Source of the DNA: Chloroflexota bacterium
GTDB lineage: Bacteria > Chloroflexota > Anaerolineae > VGOG01
DNA length: 6,135 nucleotides
Assembly (NCBI GenBank): GCA_030615705.1
Contig: JAUWYT010000107.1
Location: 1-6,135, forward strand
Direction of reading: 5' to 3'
Part shown: piece by piece, positions 5,449-6,135 of the stretch
Layout: the number at the start of each line of letters is the position of its first letter
Numbering within the stretch: position 1 is the first letter of the stretch
Program-made: the position numbers and the translations under genes
The notes under the pieces: model-generated
Told to the model about the DNA's origin: nothing
Databases searched by the model: none
What the model saw: the letters and a program-made list of their open reading frames with translations, nothing else

Positions 5449-5491
5449 GGCCCTAAACCAAGAGGGCCAGGAATACTAATCCCTGGCCCTC
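5449..5491. terminator. strong hairpin, possible shared terminator with an alternative stem
   Basis: GAGGGCCAGG (5462-5471) and CCTGGCCCTC (5482-5491) form a perfect 10-pair stem with a 10-base loop. It is 70 bases after the DUF2085 stop and about 150 bases after the convergent iorB stop. Downstream on the minus strand comes TTGGTTT, a modest U-tract. On the plus strand only AATCAAAA follows. It therefore fits best as a terminator for the minus-strand gene or a bidirectional one. GGCCCT at 5449-5454 can pair instead with AGGGCC at 5463-5468, giving a mutually exclusive structure. Confidence 0.5.
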
Positions 5492-5512
5492 AATCAAAAG
5501 GAGGAGAAGAAA

Positions 5513-5575
5513 TTGGTGGACGGCATGGCCCATTGTCAGCACATGCACCAATGCACAGATGCTCATCGCCTTTGA
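5513..5575 (+). CDS. possible tiny Cys/His-rich ORF with strong ribosome site
   Basis: An excellent Shine-Dalgarno sequence (AAAAGGAGGAG, 5496-5506) sits 6 bases before a TTG (5513). A GTG (5516) and ATG (5525) follow in the same frame, and the frame ends at TGA 5573-5575. The longest form is 20 residues, with a core of AHCQHMHQCTDAH: two cysteines and four histidines within 13 residues, which could hold a metal. The stop codon straddles the loop and stem of a perfect 7-pair hairpin (GCTCATC 5561-5567 with GATGAGC 5574-5580). It could be a true small protein, a leader peptide, a decayed gene start, or chance. No larger gene follows on this strand inside the window. I do not recognise a family. 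Confidence 0.25.
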   Translation: MVDGMAHCQHMHQCTDAHRL

Positions 5576-5643
5576 TGAGCCATGCCTGATTATATAATAC
5601 CACCTTTTGATGTTCCTTGCTGGATGTTTGCCCTACGATTGCC

Positions 5644-6135
5644 CTACGGAATGCCTACACTGTGCATTCTTCCCTTTAAGAATGCCTGGCGATTCAGGTC
5701 CACGTACTTTTCAGGCACTCGCTCACCGATGAGCTCGAGCCATATATCCAGAGCAATGTCGAGGAACTTGGAAAGGGCACCCAACATCACTACATTACTG
5801 ACTCGGGCATTGCCCAGTTCCTCGGCCAGTTCGACGCCAGGCACGAGTTGGACATCGTCGGTAACTTCGCTCAACACGCGCCACACCCTCTGGTCATCAG
5901 GGTACTCATCACTGCCAGAGCTCACGGAAACGGGAGGGATGCTGTGATCATTGACGATGACCGTGCCCCCCGGTCTGAGCATCTCAATGTAGCGCAGGGC
6001 CTCCAATTTCTCGAGGGCCAGGAGGTAATCTACCTCCCCCAGACCGATGAGGGGTGAAAGCACTTTTTCGGCCCAGCGCACGTGGCTCACCACGCTCCCC
6101 CCTCGCTGGGCCATGCCGTGCACCTCCGATTTTTT
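5644..6135 (-). CDS. iorB: indolepyruvate:ferredoxin oxidoreductase beta subunit (IorB-type), 5' end beyond window
   Basis: The frame is open from the right edge to TAG at 5646-5644, giving 163 residues. About 30-35 N-terminal residues of the usual ~195 are missing. The fragment starts with KKSEVHGMAQRGGSVVSHVRW, the hallmark of the gamma/beta-type domain of 2-oxoacid:acceptor oxidoreductases. It continues with a VDYLLALEKLEALRYIEML stretch, LRPGGTVIVND, and the C-terminal GNARVSNVVMLGALS. With its IorA partner this type of subunit oxidatively decarboxylates arylpyruvates from aromatic amino acid breakdown and reduces ferredoxin in anaerobes. IorA is not in the window; it would be expected upstream, to the right of position 6135. 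The apparent GTG at 6123 is internal to the conserved motif and is not the start. A generic 2-oxoacid oxidoreductase gamma subunit is the main alternative. Confidence 0.88.
   Translation of the reverse strand, partial: KKSEVHGMAQRGGSVVSHVRWAEKVLSPLIGLGEVDYLLALEKLEALRYIEMLRPGGTVIVNDHSIPPVSVSSGSDEYPDDQRVWRVLSEVTDDVQLVPGVELAEELGNARVSNVVMLGALSKFLDIALDIWLELIGERVPEKYVDLNRQAFLKGRMHSVGIP

Noticed and set aside
5101..5589. Plus-strand ORF of 162 codons overlapping the DUF2085 gene
   Set aside because: Pro/His/Arg-rich out-of-frame shadow. The DUF2085 frame carries all family motifs and has the promoter and ribosome site.
5593..5598. TATAAT as a plus-strand promoter
   Set aside because: No convincing -35 box at a 16-18 base distance. 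It belongs to the AT-rich palindrome ATTATATAAT, and no plus-strand gene follows in the window.
1..6135. tRNA, rRNA, CRISPR array, insertion sequence or transposase gene
   Set aside because: No cloverleaf, rRNA-like segment, regularly spaced direct repeats or transposase-like protein could be seen on either strand.

Overview
The window reads as chromosome of a bacterium. Genes have clear Shine-Dalgarno sites (GGAGG-like, 5-10 bases from the start), and three promoters have near-consensus sigma70-type -35/-10 boxes with 17-base spacers. The gene set combines a NifS/IscU pair, a DsrE-type protein, an archaeal-type phosphoglycerate mutase (ApgM), an indolepyruvate:ferredoxin oxidoreductase beta subunit, and TIGR01906/DUF1461 and DUF2085 membrane proteins. 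This would fit an anaerobic, possibly thermophilic bacterium such as a member of the Chloroflexota. That placement is an inference from gene content, not a measured result.

Layout. Positions 1-2136 hold a minus-strand operon, transcribed from about 2167 leftward: an IscS/NifS-like protein, an IscU scaffold, a small double zinc-ribbon protein and a DsrE/DsrF/DrsH-like protein cut by the left edge. Gaps between these genes are only about 24-30 bases. Positions 2164-2385 are a divergent regulatory region with a perfect 10+10 palindrome, back-to-back promoters and a structured 5' leader for the plus-strand gene. Positions 2386-3594 encode ApgM. A convergent minus-strand membrane protein of the TIGR01906/DUF1461 (Lit-like) family follows at 3629-4315, with a very good promoter. 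Positions 4397-4671 contain GC-rich palindromic repeat DNA and no gene. A near-consensus promoter then drives a DUF2085 membrane protein (4739-5392). Positions 5393-5643 hold a strong hairpin with a competing alternative stem and a perfect Shine-Dalgarno site before a tiny Cys/His-rich ORF. The window ends inside a minus-strand IorB-type gene (5644-6135, 5' end missing).

The main point of interest is the first operon. Its 'cysteine desulfurase' keeps the fold motifs and the mobile-loop cysteine (Cys330) but has Gln207 where the PLP-binding lysine should be. The neighbouring PLP-pocket positions (Ala184, Ala204, Asn206) and the substrate-carboxylate arginine (Val356) are also changed. It is next to an IscU with all its cluster ligands and a DsrE-family protein, which belongs to a sulfur-transfer superfamily. 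I infer an Fe-S assembly module in which the IscS-like subunit is not a desulfurase but a persulfide acceptor or cluster-ligand partner of IscU, with sulfur arriving by another route. A partial precedent is the Archaeoglobus fulgidus IscS, which lacks the PLP lysine.
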